Shown: positions 52,315 through 62,060, counted from the first letter of the stretch. The stretch is 64,000 nt of DNA from Fulvivirga imtechensis AK7 (GCF_000331535.1 NZ_AMZN01000006.1:186001-250000), one strand, 5' to 3'. Numbers and translations: made by a program. The notes: a model not told the origin generated them from the sequence alone.

Positions 52315-52365
52315 TGAACGGATTTCTTCTGAATTTGGTCTTTGTCTTGCCTGGTTAATTTGCTA

Positions 52366-52601
52366 AATTAACGTGAATTCGATATAAAAATGCTTGAAAA
52401 TAGGCGGTCTTCCTATCCCGAAAGCTTTAATGCTTTAGTGAGAAGGGTCTTCCTAAGTTTTTAATTGCACCCTTGAACTGAGTAAGATTCTTAATTTTTC
52501 CCCGAGCCATGTTCAGGACAGGCAGAATGACTTAAATTGAGTTTTTTTGCTCGGTTTTTCTGATATAATCAGGTTTTGCTATTTCGAACTCACGTTAAAT
52601 T
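52366..52601 (+). repeat. MITE family B, copy 1
   Basis: About 236 bp with ends AATTAACGTGAATTCGA and TCGAACTCACGTTAAATT, an inverted repeat of about 16 bp with one or two differences. The centre has the word TAGGCGGTCTTCCTATCCCG and several AT-rich stem-loops. It occupies most of the 316-bp gap between the exporter ATPase and the cyclase-YHS gene. An inverse copy is at 56711-56928. Confidence 0.85.
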
Positions 52602-52630
52602 AATACTAACTACAGTTTGTTTAACAATAA

Positions 52631-53290
52631 ATGGAAAAGGACATAGCAATTCTGATGGCGGACCTTTCCGGTTATACGGCACTTACTGATGTGCATGGAG
52701 GTGCGTCTGCTGCCAAGATCGTAAGTCAATACATGGAGTTGGTCAATCATTCTCTTTGCCGGGATTGTAATGTGGTTCAACGAATTGGGGATCAGGTGGT
52801 GATCACCTCTGACCACCCGATGGAACTGGCAGTAACAGCCCAAAACCTTATAAAAGGTGCAATGCAGCAGCGACATTTTCTATCTGTTCATGCAGGCCTT
52901 CATTATGGTGCCGTTTATCATGAAGGGGGCAGTCTTTTTGGATCTACCATCAATGTGGCCTCAAGGATTATGAACATGGCGCGCCACGGTCAGGTCCTAT
53001 GCTCTGAATCATTCATACTATCGCTGCCGGATAATAGTCCCTGTCAGTTTAACTCTGCCGGTAAACACCGGTTCAAAAATGTACTAAATGAAATGGAACT
53101 CTTCGAAATGGTTAATGACTTTACATTGTGCTTCCATATGGACCCGGTATGCCATATGTTGGTAGACCCGGAAAGCGAAGACTTTATCTGGTCTTATCGC
53201 AACAAAGACTATTTTTTTTGTAGCCCCCAATGCAAAGAGCTGTTTATGAACAACCCTGGGTTATTCATGGGAGAGGCCAGGGCCAATTAA
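52631..53290 (+). CDS. Class III nucleotidyl cyclase-like domain fused to a YHS metal-binding domain
   Basis: 219 residues, no signal. Residues 1-160 are a class III cyclase fold: metal Asp11 (ILMADLSGYT) and Asp54 (QRIGDQV), and the transition-state pair Asn108/Arg112 (FGSTINVASRI). The adenine-specifying Lys and Asp positions appear to be Gln50 and Ser106, so ATP use is doubtful. Residues about 165-212 form a YHS domain (DPVCHMLVDP....YRNKDYFFCSPQCKELF) with Cys174, Cys197 and Cys201. The fusion suggests metal or redox control of a cyclase-like domain. It is transcribed alone after a family B repeat. Confidence 0.85.
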   Translation: MEKDIAILMADLSGYTALTDVHGGASAAKIVSQYMELVNHSLCRDCNVVQRIGDQVVITSDHPMELAVTAQNLIKGAMQQRHFLSVHAGLHYGAVYHEGGSLFGSTINVASRIMNMARHGQVLCSESFILSLPDNSPCQFNSAGKHRFKNVLNEMELFEMVNDFTLCFHMDPVCHMLVDPESEDFIWSYRNKDYFFCSPQCKELFMNNPGLFMGEARAN

Positions 53291-53298
53291 TCCATTAC

Positions 53299-53988
53299 TT
53301 ATTTCAACTTATAGATATTTAAAATCAGATTTGGATCGGGACATTGTTGCAGGTATTCTTCTCGCCTGGCAGCAGAGGCCACTCCGGGATAGTCTCCATA
53401 ATAGTCTTTCATATCCCTGATGATCTGAAAATGAAGGTGAGGAGGCCAATGGACATTTTCATGGTAAGCTCCAAGGGTAGCTATTTCCTGTCCTGCACTA
53501 ATTTCCTGCCCGGCTTCCAGTCCATCCAGAGAATGGGCGCTCAGATGTCCATATAAGGTATGAAAATCCACCCCGTCCAATTGGTGTTTTAGAATTATTG
53601 TAGGACCATAATCACCTGAAGCACTGTTATTTTTGAAGCTGTGTATAGTGCCTTTTAGCGGAGCATACACTGGTGTACCTGCCTGAGCCCAGATATCGAT
53701 ACCCAAATGAATGGATCGAACCTCTTCCGTGTTAAAAACAGCGCTCTTTTTGTAAATGATCCTGTCTTCGTTGTAGCCGCCAACCCCGGCTTCGGCACCC
53801 CTTTCCCTAAGCTTACCAAAAACATAGCTGTTGAAGGACTGCTCATCATCAATATCTACATCATCTAATTCCTTGTTGCTGGCAGAAAAGTCAAAAATAA
53901 TAGTCTGCTCACGATTGAGATCAAAGGGAACTACCGGTATGAACTCCTGCTGATGGTGAAGTAATATATCTTCGAGACTTTTAGACAT
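53299..53988 (-). CDS. M23-family metallopeptidase-like protein without signal peptide
   Basis: 229 residues. The LytM/M23 fold is seen at about 88-200 with zinc ligands His94 and Asp98 (HLGID), His148 (TLYGHLS) and His186 (PPHLHF). No signal peptide or membrane helix is present, which is unusual for a cell-wall hydrolase. Similar M23 units occur inside fused kinase-M23-aminotransferase proteins, so a cytosolic role is possible. It is convergent with the cyclase-YHS gene (8-nt gap). Confidence 0.8.
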   Translation of the reverse strand: MSKSLEDILLHHQQEFIPVVPFDLNREQTIIFDFSASNKELDDVDIDDEQSFNSYVFGKLRERGAEAGVGGYNEDRIIYKKSAVFNTEEVRSIHLGIDIWAQAGTPVYAPLKGTIHSFKNNSASGDYGPTIILKHQLDGVDFHTLYGHLSAHSLDGLEAGQEISAGQEIATLGAYHENVHWPPHLHFQIIRDMKDYYGDYPGVASAARREEYLQQCPDPNLILNIYKLK

Positions 53989-54063
53989 AATTTTTTCTTA
54001 TCATATTAAACTTTTAGTGCGAACTAACCAATAATGATTTACAATTTACGATTTACGATTTAT

Positions 54064-56313
54064 TTAATAACGCCTGAAAAAAAGCAATACTAAAACGGGC
54101 AGCAAACTAAGATCAATGATCAATGCAAATATCAGTGTAAGGCTGACCAGGAGTCCCGTATAAAAGGTGCCTCCGAAAGAAGACAATATTAATATCAGGA
54201 ACCCACCGGACAAAATTATACTTGTAACAATAATAGCCTTTCCGGTAGACAAGTAGGTTCTTTTTAAAGCATATAGCAGTGATTTTCCCTTGGCTAACTC
54301 CAGCTTCAGTTTGCTGGTGAAGTGAATGGTATCATCCACAGCTATCCCAAAAGCGATGGTAAAAATAACAGAGGTGGAAAGCTTGAGTGTAATGCCAAAT
54401 ATTCCCATTATACCGGCTACTATTAGCAACGGTATTACATTGGGAATAAGCGTGATCAGGATCATCCGCAAAGACTTAAAAAGCAGGCCTGCAATAGCGG
54501 CAACGACAAGAAAAGCAATGCCCAGGCCCTCAAACATATTCCGGGCCAGGTATTCGTTATTTTTGTCTATTAGATTTGAGGTGCCCGTTACTCTGAATTT
54601 TGCCACTGTGGTGTCGGTATTCCTGGCAATGAATGCCTGAAGCGCTTTTGTATTCTCCAGAGAGATGGCGCTGCCTATATCTCCTACACGGCCGCTTATT
54701 CGTGCTGTTTTTCCGTCTTCAGTGATAATGCCTTTAAGGTCACCACCCCTCAGGAATCTTTTCAGGTACCTGTTTATTTGCTTCCAATCCCTTTCGGATG
54801 AGGGCAATTGGTAAGCACCGGATGCACCTCCATTCACAGCCTGATTCAATCCCTTTACAACTGTAACAGGTGATATAACATTTCCCACCTGGATCTCACC
54901 TTCAATATATTTCTGAACCATATTGATCTGCTGTAATACCGCGCTGTCAAAAACATTTGCACTTTGGTTTTGAGCGGTCACCGTCAATTCAAATGGTCTT
55001 GACCCACCAAATTCCAGATCGAAAAAAGTAAAAGCTTCCTTCAGAGGGTTATCTTCGGGCAGGTCTTCAATGAGGTACGTATTGATCGCTACTTTTGATA
55101 TCCCATAGCACGACACGGCAATTAGTAGCAGGCTAATCCCTATAACGATATATCGTTTTCTTGCAATTCTGATAAATGAACGGCTAAGAAAGCCAAACCA
55201 CGCAGATCTGTGCACTAGTTTTTTGGATATTTTTGGTTGAGGCAATAGCAGCAAAGAGGCTGGTAACAGCGAAAATGCAACTACAAATGCAATAAAAACT
55301 CCAATGGCGGTATACAACCCAAACTCCCGGATGGGATGGATACTGGCCGTCATTAGCGTAGCGAAACCCACCGCTGTGGTCAGCGTGGTTAAAAAGGTGG
55401 CCAGCCCTACTTCCTTTACAGTGGTAGTAAGCGCTTTTATTTTACTTTCCCCAAGCCTCAACTGCTCAATATATTTCGTATTAATGTGTACCACATCAGA
55501 CATGCCCACCACAAACATGATCGTTGGCAGGAGTACCATGAGAATATCCAGAGGCTTGTTTACAAGGCCCATAATACCCAATATCCATAAAGTAGAGAGC
55601 ATGACCACGATCAGCGGTATAATGATGCCCCACAATGACCGGAAGGCGATGGCCAGAAAAATGATAACCAATACTACGGAAGCAGATAAAAACAATACGA
55701 GCTCATATTGCATGGTTTCTATAAAAACCCTCTGTGCGTGGACCTTGCCTGCCAGGTGTACCTTAGGAAAATAAAATTGTGAAATTGAATGGTTGATATG
55801 GCTAAGAAATTGGTCTACCTCGTACTTTTCCTGCAGGTTATGATGATGGATAATAACCGCTGTTGATCTTGCATCATTTGATATCAGCGCCCCTGTCAAT
55901 TGACCATTTTTGAATATACTAATACTGTCTGCGGTATATCGTTCCGGTAAACTGGGGTGGATCACCGGAATTTTATAAAAGCCGGCAGGCCCGATGACTG
56001 GTCTTTTGAAGTTTGTGAGCGATGCTATTGTTTCGATGTGTGACGATTTAGAGAGCATCCGCGTCAGCGAGTCGACTTTGCCAAGAAATGCGCTGTCGAA
56101 GACAGACGAAGAGTTCTGCAAGCCTATCAAAAGATAATTGTTGTCTGGCTCAAATGTTTTCTGAAACTCCAGGTAATACTCCAGCTCAGGGTCATCCGTA
56201 GGGAAGAAGCTTTCAAATACATAGTTAAATCGCAGGTCCTTTATAAAGTAGCCAATAAAGATCGTAATGATGAATAGCGTTACAAAAACAATGTAGGACA
56301 GTCTGCGATGCAT
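54064..56313 (-). CDS. RND-superfamily (MMPL/SSD) membrane transporter
   Basis: 749 residues with 12 predicted helices in two repeats of 1+5, each with a large extracytoplasmic loop (about 30-210 and 410-590). Conserved polar residues occur in the fourth-helix regions (VVGMSDVVHINTKYIEQL, about 260-277, and FGIAVDDTIHFTSKLKLEL near 650-668). It lacks the size of HAE/AcrB pumps and belongs to the MMPL/hopanoid-transport-like group, which moves lipids or other hydrophobic molecules. No adaptor or TolC gene is adjacent. Confidence 0.9.
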   Translation of the reverse strand: MHRRLSYIVFVTLFIITIFIGYFIKDLRFNYVFESFFPTDDPELEYYLEFQKTFEPDNNYLLIGLQNSSSVFDSAFLGKVDSLTRMLSKSSHIETIASLTNFKRPVIGPAGFYKIPVIHPSLPERYTADSISIFKNGQLTGALISNDARSTAVIIHHHNLQEKYEVDQFLSHINHSISQFYFPKVHLAGKVHAQRVFIETMQYELVLFLSASVVLVIIFLAIAFRSLWGIIIPLIVVMLSTLWILGIMGLVNKPLDILMVLLPTIMFVVGMSDVVHINTKYIEQLRLGESKIKALTTTVKEVGLATFLTTLTTAVGFATLMTASIHPIREFGLYTAIGVFIAFVVAFSLLPASLLLLPQPKISKKLVHRSAWFGFLSRSFIRIARKRYIVIGISLLLIAVSCYGISKVAINTYLIEDLPEDNPLKEAFTFFDLEFGGSRPFELTVTAQNQSANVFDSAVLQQINMVQKYIEGEIQVGNVISPVTVVKGLNQAVNGGASGAYQLPSSERDWKQINRYLKRFLRGGDLKGIITEDGKTARISGRVGDIGSAISLENTKALQAFIARNTDTTVAKFRVTGTSNLIDKNNEYLARNMFEGLGIAFLVVAAIAGLLFKSLRMILITLIPNVIPLLIVAGIMGIFGITLKLSTSVIFTIAFGIAVDDTIHFTSKLKLELAKGKSLLYALKRTYLSTGKAIIVTSIILSGGFLILILSSFGGTFYTGLLVSLTLIFALIIDLSLLPVLVLLFFRRY

Positions 56314-56443
56314 CGGGCAGTGGCTTATTATTCGTGCAGCAAACCTACCTTATTTGCTTTTAACTGGCGCATAGTTTTCGGATGAATGACTGATTTTTTG
56401 GTCATTTGTCATAACGTTGCCTACTGCTTCTGCCGACTGACAA

Positions 56444-56662
56444 TTATTTACTGGTGGCTTTTTTAACAATAAGCTCCGCCATCGTGAGCTTCTCTATGAG
56501 CATCTCTTTTTTTTCAATATTAGATTTTTTTACCCAGGCTATTGCTTCTCTGATCTCCTCAGCAGAATAGGGAATAGAGGTGGTTTTGCCATCATAGTAG
56601 TTTCTGACGGTTTCAATGATCCTTTGCCTTTTCGGACTAAATAATTGTTTGAAGAATCCCAT
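56444..56662 (-). CDS. Small conserved-looking protein, function unknown
   Basis: 72 residues, basic, largely helical: MGFFKQLFSPKRQRIIETV at the start, an IP.SAEEIREAIAWVKKS middle and an EKLTMAELIVKKA end. No membrane helix and no family I can name. Codon use and a clean ATG support a real gene. It stands between the RND gene and a family B repeat. Confidence 0.5.
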   Translation of the reverse strand: MGFFKQLFSPKRQRIIETVRNYYDGKTTSIPYSAEEIREAIAWVKKSNIEKKEMLIEKLTMAELIVKKATSK

Positions 56663-56710
56663 AGATATACAACAGCCTAAAGTAGGCCTGTGTTATTTTT
56701 AATAAAACTA

Positions 56711-56928
56711 AAATAACGTGAGTTCGACACAGGAGAACCGGTTAAAGATATGCATATCAGAAAACAGCAAAAAAAATCTCTTTTTAAGGTCATTCTGCAA
56801 AATGAAGAATCTTACCAATAAGGGTGCTATTCACAACTTTGGAAGATCCTTCTCCCGAAAACTTGAAAGCTTTCGGGATAGGATGCCCGCCTATTTTTAA
56901 GGCTTTTATATCGAACACATGTTAAAAT
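56711..56928 (-). repeat. MITE family B, copy 2 (inverse orientation)
   Basis: Ends AAATAACGTGAGTTCGACA and TCGAACACATGTTAAAAT. The internal stretch GGAAGATCCTTCTCCCGAAA and CGGGATAGGATGCCCGCCTA is the reverse complement of the left part of copy 1. It holds a strong hairpin CCCGAAA...CTTTCGGG near 56856-56878. It lies in the 451-bp gap before thyA; the rest of that gap shows nothing firm. A 60-codon frame inside it is not a gene. Confidence 0.85.
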
Positions 56929-57113
56929 ACTTACCAGATAGGTAATCAAGTCATTATTGGCATAGCATTTAATTTAAAGTTGATGGATGGTCTTTTTTTT
57001 CTGTGAACCGGATTACTCGCCTGTCAGAAGTAAAAGTTGAACTGGCATGTAAACCTATGCCTTAAAATTTTTATCTTAGTCCTTATTTTAAGCGTTATAA
57101 TAAGATCAGAGAT

Positions 57114-57908
57114 ATGAGGCAGTATTTAGACTTGATGCAAGACATTATTGACAACGGGGCACAAAAGGGAGATCGAACCGGTACGGGCACTATGAGTGTT
57201 TTTGGTCGTCAGATGAGGTTTGAACTTTCAAAGGGCTTTCCATTGCTGACAACGAAAAAATTGCATATCAGGTCCATAATTCATGAACTGCTCTGGTTTT
57301 TAAGTGGCGATACCAACATCAAATACCTAAATGAGAATGGTGTATCCATCTGGGATGAATGGGCCGATGAAAACGGTGACCTGGGACCTGTGTATGGTCA
57401 CCAATGGCGTAGCTGGCCAACTCCTGATGGGGGAAAGGTAGATCAGATATCGCAGGTTGTAGAGCAGATAAAAACCAACCCTAATTCCAGGAGACATATT
57501 GTAAGCGCGTGGAATCCTGCGGAAGTGGATAAAATGGCGCTACCGCCATGTCATGCATTGTTTCAGTTTTATGTGGCTAATGGCCGACTTTCATGTCAAC
57601 TTTATCAAAGAAGTGCCGACTATTTTCTGGGTGTACCATTCAATATTGCCTCATATGCATTGCTGGTATACATGTTTGCACAGCAATGCGACCTGGAGCC
57701 GGGTGAGTTCATATGGACTGGTGGTGACGTGCATTTGTATTCCAACCACATAGCACAGGCTAAGACACAGCTAAGCCGTGAACCGATGGCTTTGCCTCAG
57801 CTTCATATCAATAGAAAGCCCGCTTCAATCTTTGATTATAAGTTTGAAGACTTTGAGATCGTAAATTATGAAGCACACCCATCTATCAAAGCGCCTATTG
57901 CAGTATAA
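57114..57908 (+). CDS. thyA: Thymidylate synthase
   Basis: 264 residues, the usual bacterial length. It converts dUMP and methylene-tetrahydrofolate to dTMP and dihydrofolate. The active-site Cys146 is in [18 protein letters not shown] (about 21-26), the RRH phosphate-binding arginines near 126-128, [18 protein letters not shown] and the C-terminal APIAV are all present. No dihydrofolate reductase gene is adjacent. It ends 4 nt before the convergent SMP-30-type gene. Confidence 0.98.
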   Translation: MRQYLDLMQDIIDNGAQKGDRTGTGTMSVFGRQMRFELSKGFPLLTTKKLHIRSIIHELLWFLSGDTNIKYLNENGVSIWDEWADENGDLGPVYGHQWRSWPTPDGGKVDQISQVVEQIKTNPNSRRHIVSAWNPAEVDKMALPPCHALFQFYVANGRLSCQLYQRSADYFLGVPFNIASYALLVYMFAQQCDLEPGEFIWTGGDVHLYSNHIAQAKTQLSREPMALPQLHINRKPASIFDYKFEDFEIVNYEAHPSIKAPIAV

Positions 57909-57912
57909 TTGG

Positions 57913-58848
57913 TCAGTCTAGTCTTACCCGGTATACCAGTGGGTTTTTAAGAGTAGACTTATCCTCTAATTCCTTATTGTCATTAAGTGCGGCCACATAG
58001 GTATTGGCAAGGAAATATAACCAGTTGCCTTTTATCACTCCTGTGGTAGGTAGATAAAAATCTTCGTGGCAGCAAGCGAGAACATTTACAGAGTCAATAG
58101 CATCTATATTTTGATTAAGCACAAACTGGTTGATTGATTCAGGCTTGGTGATGTTATGGAATCCGATGAGTGTATTTTTATAGGTATAAAGACCGTCATT
58201 CCCGATAATATAGTATACCGGGTGAGAGAGTGGCGTTATTTCCCTGGTTTTAAGATCAAGCTTTTGAAGCCCACGTACAGTTGAAATTATAAGTGTTCCC
58301 CCATCGGGAGATACGGTGATACCATTCGGACCTATCAACGATCGGGCAGGCACAAAAACTTCAAGGGAATCTTTGCCTGTATTCACCTTATAAATAGCAC
58401 CACCGTCAGTATCGGTTATGTATATGTCGTTGTTATTGAAAACCAGGTCATTAAACAGGTGCCCGCCTTCCGCAGTGACATATTTCTTTGACAGTTTACC
58501 AGATTTGAGGTCGTAGCCGAACAACCCGGAAAAACCGGTGCTATCAGCGCTTTGGTCTAAAGGGCTACGGCACGTCCATAGTATTCCGTCCTTTACTGAC
58601 ATTCCAAGATAACCCCACGGCCCGTATTCATTTTCACCGGTAAAATTGCTGATCTGCCCGTTATTGTCAATCTTTATAATTTTGCTTTTGTAGATGCTTC
58701 CGATATAAAAGGCATCACCTGCAGGGTCATATGCTATTCCCTCAGGGATGAGATCAACTTCCGGGATCTCATATACCTTCTCCACCGGTTTTTGAGCAAA
58801 TCCAAAATGAGCTATCAGTAGAACGAGTGCTATAAAAAGAGCCTTCAT
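57913..58848 (-). CDS. SMP-30/gluconolactonase-like beta-propeller protein
   Basis: 311 residues with a signal peptide (cleavage likely after GFAQ, about residue 19). Propeller repeats such as PEGIAYDPAGDAFYIGSIYKSKI and GPNGITVSPDGGTLIIST match the SMP-30/strictosidine-synthase-like group. Members are lactonases or ligand-binding propellers, and this one is exported. Although the window contains a gluconate module, this gene is 42 kb away and cannot be tied to it. Confidence 0.75.
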   Translation of the reverse strand: MKALFIALVLLIAHFGFAQKPVEKVYEIPEVDLIPEGIAYDPAGDAFYIGSIYKSKIIKIDNNGQISNFTGENEYGPWGYLGMSVKDGILWTCRSPLDQSADSTGFSGLFGYDLKSGKLSKKYVTAEGGHLFNDLVFNNNDIYITDTDGGAIYKVNTGKDSLEVFVPARSLIGPNGITVSPDGGTLIISTVRGLQKLDLKTREITPLSHPVYYIIGNDGLYTYKNTLIGFHNITKPESINQFVLNQNIDAIDSVNVLACCHEDFYLPTTGVIKGNWLYFLANTYVAALNDNKELEDKSTLKNPLVYRVRLD

Positions 58849-58918
58849 GGGTTCAGTCAGGGTTTGAGTGTCTTAGCTTCAACGTAAAGGGGCAGGGTGG
58901 GTTAAATTTCGAGATCAA

Positions 58919-59740
58919 TTATTTTAGAAGAGCAGCTTTTATGCCGCTCAGGATCTCCTGAGATTCTGGGAAAAAGGCGCTGTCAATGCCCTGTATAGCT
59001 TGTAACCCCTGGCTATTGCTGGTGAAAACGGCATTAGCCGCCAATATTTCTTTCGCCAAAACCTCTACCTCCTGATAAGCTATATTTTCTTCTTTGCACC
59101 GATCCAATAAGAAGCTACGCATGACACCACCTACGCAACCCGTTTGCAGTGACGGAGTAAAAAGCTGGTCATCTTTTACCCAAAAAATATTAGATGAAAC
59201 ACATTCTGTCACATATCCTTTGGTATTAAGCAATATCAACTCATCCAGCCCTCTCTGATTGCGCTCCGAGGCGGCCAGTACAAAAGGCAGTGCACTGATC
59301 GTTTTATATCGGGAGAGCTTCCAATAGTGTAAGACCACCTCCTGAGAAAACGACACATGTTCCTTCAATGGCAAAAGGTCGGGTGATCCTTTGACCAGTA
59401 GCAAGGTATTTGCCTGTGCATCCCCTCCAAAATAGGCCTTTTGATACTCTGGTTTCCTCCAAACGATAAGCTTTGCAGTGGCATTTCCGGTTAGGTTGTT
59501 TGTGCCCATTAGTCGAAGTATATCCGCGCAAAGCTGGTCTTGATGAAGGTAGTCCGGCAACGACAACCCTATAGCTTCGGCCCCTCTTCTAAGCCTGGAC
59601 ATATGATAACTCAGGAGCCGGGGCATTTGATCCTGAATTTTGATAGTCTCAAAAAGACCGTCTCCAAACTGGATCGCCCGGTCATTAATCCCGCAGGCAA
59701 TTTGATCTTTCGTGGGCAGGTTATTAAATAAAACTGTCAT
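58919..59740 (-). CDS. Class IV aminotransferase / aminodeoxychorismate lyase-like PLP enzyme
   Basis: 273 residues of fold-type IV PLP enzyme. GDGLFETIKI near 27-36, the PLP Lys in RYKTISALPFVLAA (about 158-171) and ECVSSNIFWV with TGCVGGVMR (about 193-220) are diagnostic. The short length and the ETI/SSN motifs fit aminodeoxychorismate lyase (PabC, folate pathway) as well as branched-chain or D-amino-acid aminotransferases. The absence of pabA/pabB neighbours leaves this open. Confidence 0.8.
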   Translation of the reverse strand: MTVLFNNLPTKDQIACGINDRAIQFGDGLFETIKIQDQMPRLLSYHMSRLRRGAEAIGLSLPDYLHQDQLCADILRLMGTNNLTGNATAKLIVWRKPEYQKAYFGGDAQANTLLLVKGSPDLLPLKEHVSFSQEVVLHYWKLSRYKTISALPFVLAASERNQRGLDELILLNTKGYVTECVSSNIFWVKDDQLFTPSLQTGCVGGVMRSFLLDRCKEENIAYQEVEVLAKEILAANAVFTSNSQGLQAIQGIDSAFFPESQEILSGIKAALLK

Positions 59741-59907
59741 AGAAGTGGAAATAAACCAAATAGATGTGAACTTTGACCACTCAGCATTGGCTGAAATACT
59801 TTATCACCCAAAATGGAGGTTTATAAGGGTTATTAACCATTTATAATTTTCAATTGATGCGGCAGTAAATTTATCATTAATATTGAAACAATAATAATTT
59901 ATGATCC

Positions 59908-60585
59908 ATGGCAGAAAAAAGCAGTGTGTTTGATATGATCGGTCCTGTGATGATCGGTCCTTCAAGTTCGCATACCGCAGGGGTTGTGCGTATTGCACGG
60001 GCTGCTATTCGTGTGTTAGGGGGAAAACCGGAAAGAGCGACCATTACTTTTTATAATTCATTTGCCAGAACCTACGAAGGCCACGGAAGTGATAAGGCCA
60101 TCATTGCAGGTCTGCTGGATTATAAGACCGATGATGAAAGAATAAGAAAATCATTTGAATTTGCGGAGAAGGAGGGGTTAAAGTATACTTTTAAATCCGT
60201 TGGGAATGCATCAGTATATCACCCAAACACGATCAAGCTCAACCTTGAAAGAGGAGACAGGAAAATAGAAGTAATAGGAGAGAGTAAGGGTGGGGGGGTG
60301 ATCAATGTTGCTGAAATTGATGGCTTTAATGCTAATTTTTCCGCCAGCATGCATACCCTTATCATAAAGGCTGACGATGTTAAGGGTAGTATAGCGTACA
60401 TAGCCAATATCATCTCGCATGACGACTGTAATATAGCTACTATGTCTGTTTCCCGTAAGGGTAAACATGATATAGCCTGTCAGGTGATTGAAATGGATAG
60501 TGGTTTAAAACCCATCACCCTGGAATATTTAAGAAATCAGAATTGGATCAAAGAAGTCATTTACATACCCGATATCGATTTATAA
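59908..60585 (+). CDS. sdaAB: L-serine dehydratase, iron-sulfur type, beta subunit
   Basis: 225 residues. The N-terminal serine-dehydratase beta domain (SVFDMIGPVMIGPSSSHTAGVVRIARAA, about 6-33; FYNSFARTYEGHG.DKAI.AGLL) is followed by an ACT domain at about 148-225 (HTLIIKADDVKGSIAYIANIISHDDCNI). With an alpha subunit it turns serine into pyruvate and ammonia. The alpha gene, often adjacent, is not in the window. The TolC-type gene follows after 4 nt. Confidence 0.9.
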   Translation: MAEKSSVFDMIGPVMIGPSSSHTAGVVRIARAAIRVLGGKPERATITFYNSFARTYEGHGSDKAIIAGLLDYKTDDERIRKSFEFAEKEGLKYTFKSVGNASVYHPNTIKLNLERGDRKIEVIGESKGGGVINVAEIDGFNANFSASMHTLIIKADDVKGSIAYIANIISHDDCNIATMSVSRKGKHDIACQVIEMDSGLKPITLEYLRNQNWIKEVIYIPDIDL

Positions 60586-60589
60586 TTTT

Positions 60590-62056
60590 ATGATGAACAT
60601 GAAAGTGATTAGAGCGCTGATAATCTTACTGCTGTGCTCGGTAGGGGCATTTGCTCAGGAAAAAACAGAATGGACTTTGCAGGAGTGCATCGACTATGCC
60701 CTGGAGAATAACCTGAATGTGATGCGCAGCGAATTGAATGTGGAAAGTCAGAATATTAACTACGATCAGGCAAGGTGGTCTCGTATCCCCAATGCCAATG
60801 CCAATGGTTCATATAGCTATAGCTGGGGTAGATCTATTGACCCTACTACCAACTTATTCGTAGACAACCAGCGCATTGTTTCTGCCAATGGAAATATTAG
60901 CAGTAATGTTACCCTTTTTAACGGACTAAGGCTACATAATACGGTAAAACAAAACAGGCTGTCCTATGAGGCGAGCCAAAAAGATCTGTTAAAAGCCAAA
61001 AATGATGTGATCTTTGATGTGATCACTTTTTATACCAATGTTCTTTTTTCACGGGAACTATTAGAAAATGCCCGTACTCAGTTAAAAAGTACTGATCAGC
61101 AGGTAGACCTCACCAAGAGGCAGGTAGACGTTGGAGCATTACCAAAGTCCAACCTCCTGGACCTTCAAGCTCAGAAAGCTACCAACGAGCTGAATGTGGT
61201 GAACAGGGAAAATGACTATAAAATGGCTAAAATTCAGTTGAAGCAGATACTTCAGTTACCTCCCAATACGGAAATTGATATTGTAGTGCCTGAAATTGAT
61301 GTTGAGACGGAACCTGTAATGGAATTATCTGCGATTGAGATATACAAAATAGCACTTAATGCCATGCCTGAAGTGCAGAGTGCTGAACTGAGCAAGCAAA
61401 GTGCTGAAGTGGGAGTGCAGGCCGCCCGTGGTAATCTGTATCCGACCTTGTCGCTGCAGGGAGGTTTGACAACACGATATTCAGATGCTGCAGATCAACC
61501 CAGATTTGTACCTGATGGCGGTGAGCCAACTATAGACCCTACTCCGGTTATTGGCTATGTGCAAGGGAGTAATACCCCGGTAATATCCAATCAGCCACGA
61601 GTGACACCATCAGGCCAAATAGTGGATGGGTACGCTTTTGGAGACCAGATTGATGATAACCTGAGCAAGTTTGTCAGCCTTAACCTCTCTATTCCGATTT
61701 TTAATGGATTTTCTGCAAGAGCCAGTGTACAACGTGCGAAAATATCTTATGAGCAGGCGGAGATCAATGAAAAGGATACAAAATACCAATTATGGAGAAT
61801 GATCGAGCAGGCTTATTTCGATGTAATAGCTGCTATTAAATCATACAATGCCTCAGAGACACAGGTAGCTGCACGTGAAGAGTCTTTTCGGGTGATGAAA
61901 CAGCGATATGACATCGGTGCCGTTAATTTTACAAACTATCAGATAGCAGAAAATGACTTGTTTCAGGCAAAATCAGACCTCCTAAGAGCTAAATACGATT
62001 ATATTTTCAAACTCAAAATATTAGATTTTTATCAAGGAAAACCTTTAGATTTTTAA
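60590..62056 (+). CDS. TolC-family outer-membrane efflux protein
   Basis: 488 residues with a signal peptide (ending near GAFAQ, about residue 23). Two OEP repeats (about 30-250 and 260-485) show the TolC heptad-rich helices (WTLQECIDYALENNLNV, SRELLENARTQLKSTDQQVDLTKRQVDVGALPKSNLLDLQAQ). It forms the outer-membrane duct. The adaptor gene starts 4 nt later. A proline/glycine-rich insert near 305-345 is unusual and would sit in the extracellular or strand region. Confidence 0.92.
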   Translation: MMNMKVIRALIILLLCSVGAFAQEKTEWTLQECIDYALENNLNVMRSELNVESQNINYDQARWSRIPNANANGSYSYSWGRSIDPTTNLFVDNQRIVSANGNISSNVTLFNGLRLHNTVKQNRLSYEASQKDLLKAKNDVIFDVITFYTNVLFSRELLENARTQLKSTDQQVDLTKRQVDVGALPKSNLLDLQAQKATNELNVVNRENDYKMAKIQLKQILQLPPNTEIDIVVPEIDVETEPVMELSAIEIYKIALNAMPEVQSAELSKQSAEVGVQAARGNLYPTLSLQGGLTTRYSDAADQPRFVPDGGEPTIDPTPVIGYVQGSNTPVISNQPRVTPSGQIVDGYAFGDQIDDNLSKFVSLNLSIPIFNGFSARASVQRAKISYEQAEINEKDTKYQLWRMIEQAYFDVIAAIKSYNASETQVAAREESFRVMKQRYDIGAVNFTNYQIAENDLFQAKSDLLRAKYDYIFKLKILDFYQGKPLDF

Positions 62057-62060
62057 ACCA

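Noticed and set aside
54040-54062. Short tandem ATTTACG repeats before the RND gene end
   Set aside because: Only three degenerate units; too small to call a repeat array or CRISPR.
56718-56900. 60-codon open frame before thyA
   Set aside because: It lies within MITE family B copy 2 and is not preserved in the inverse copy.
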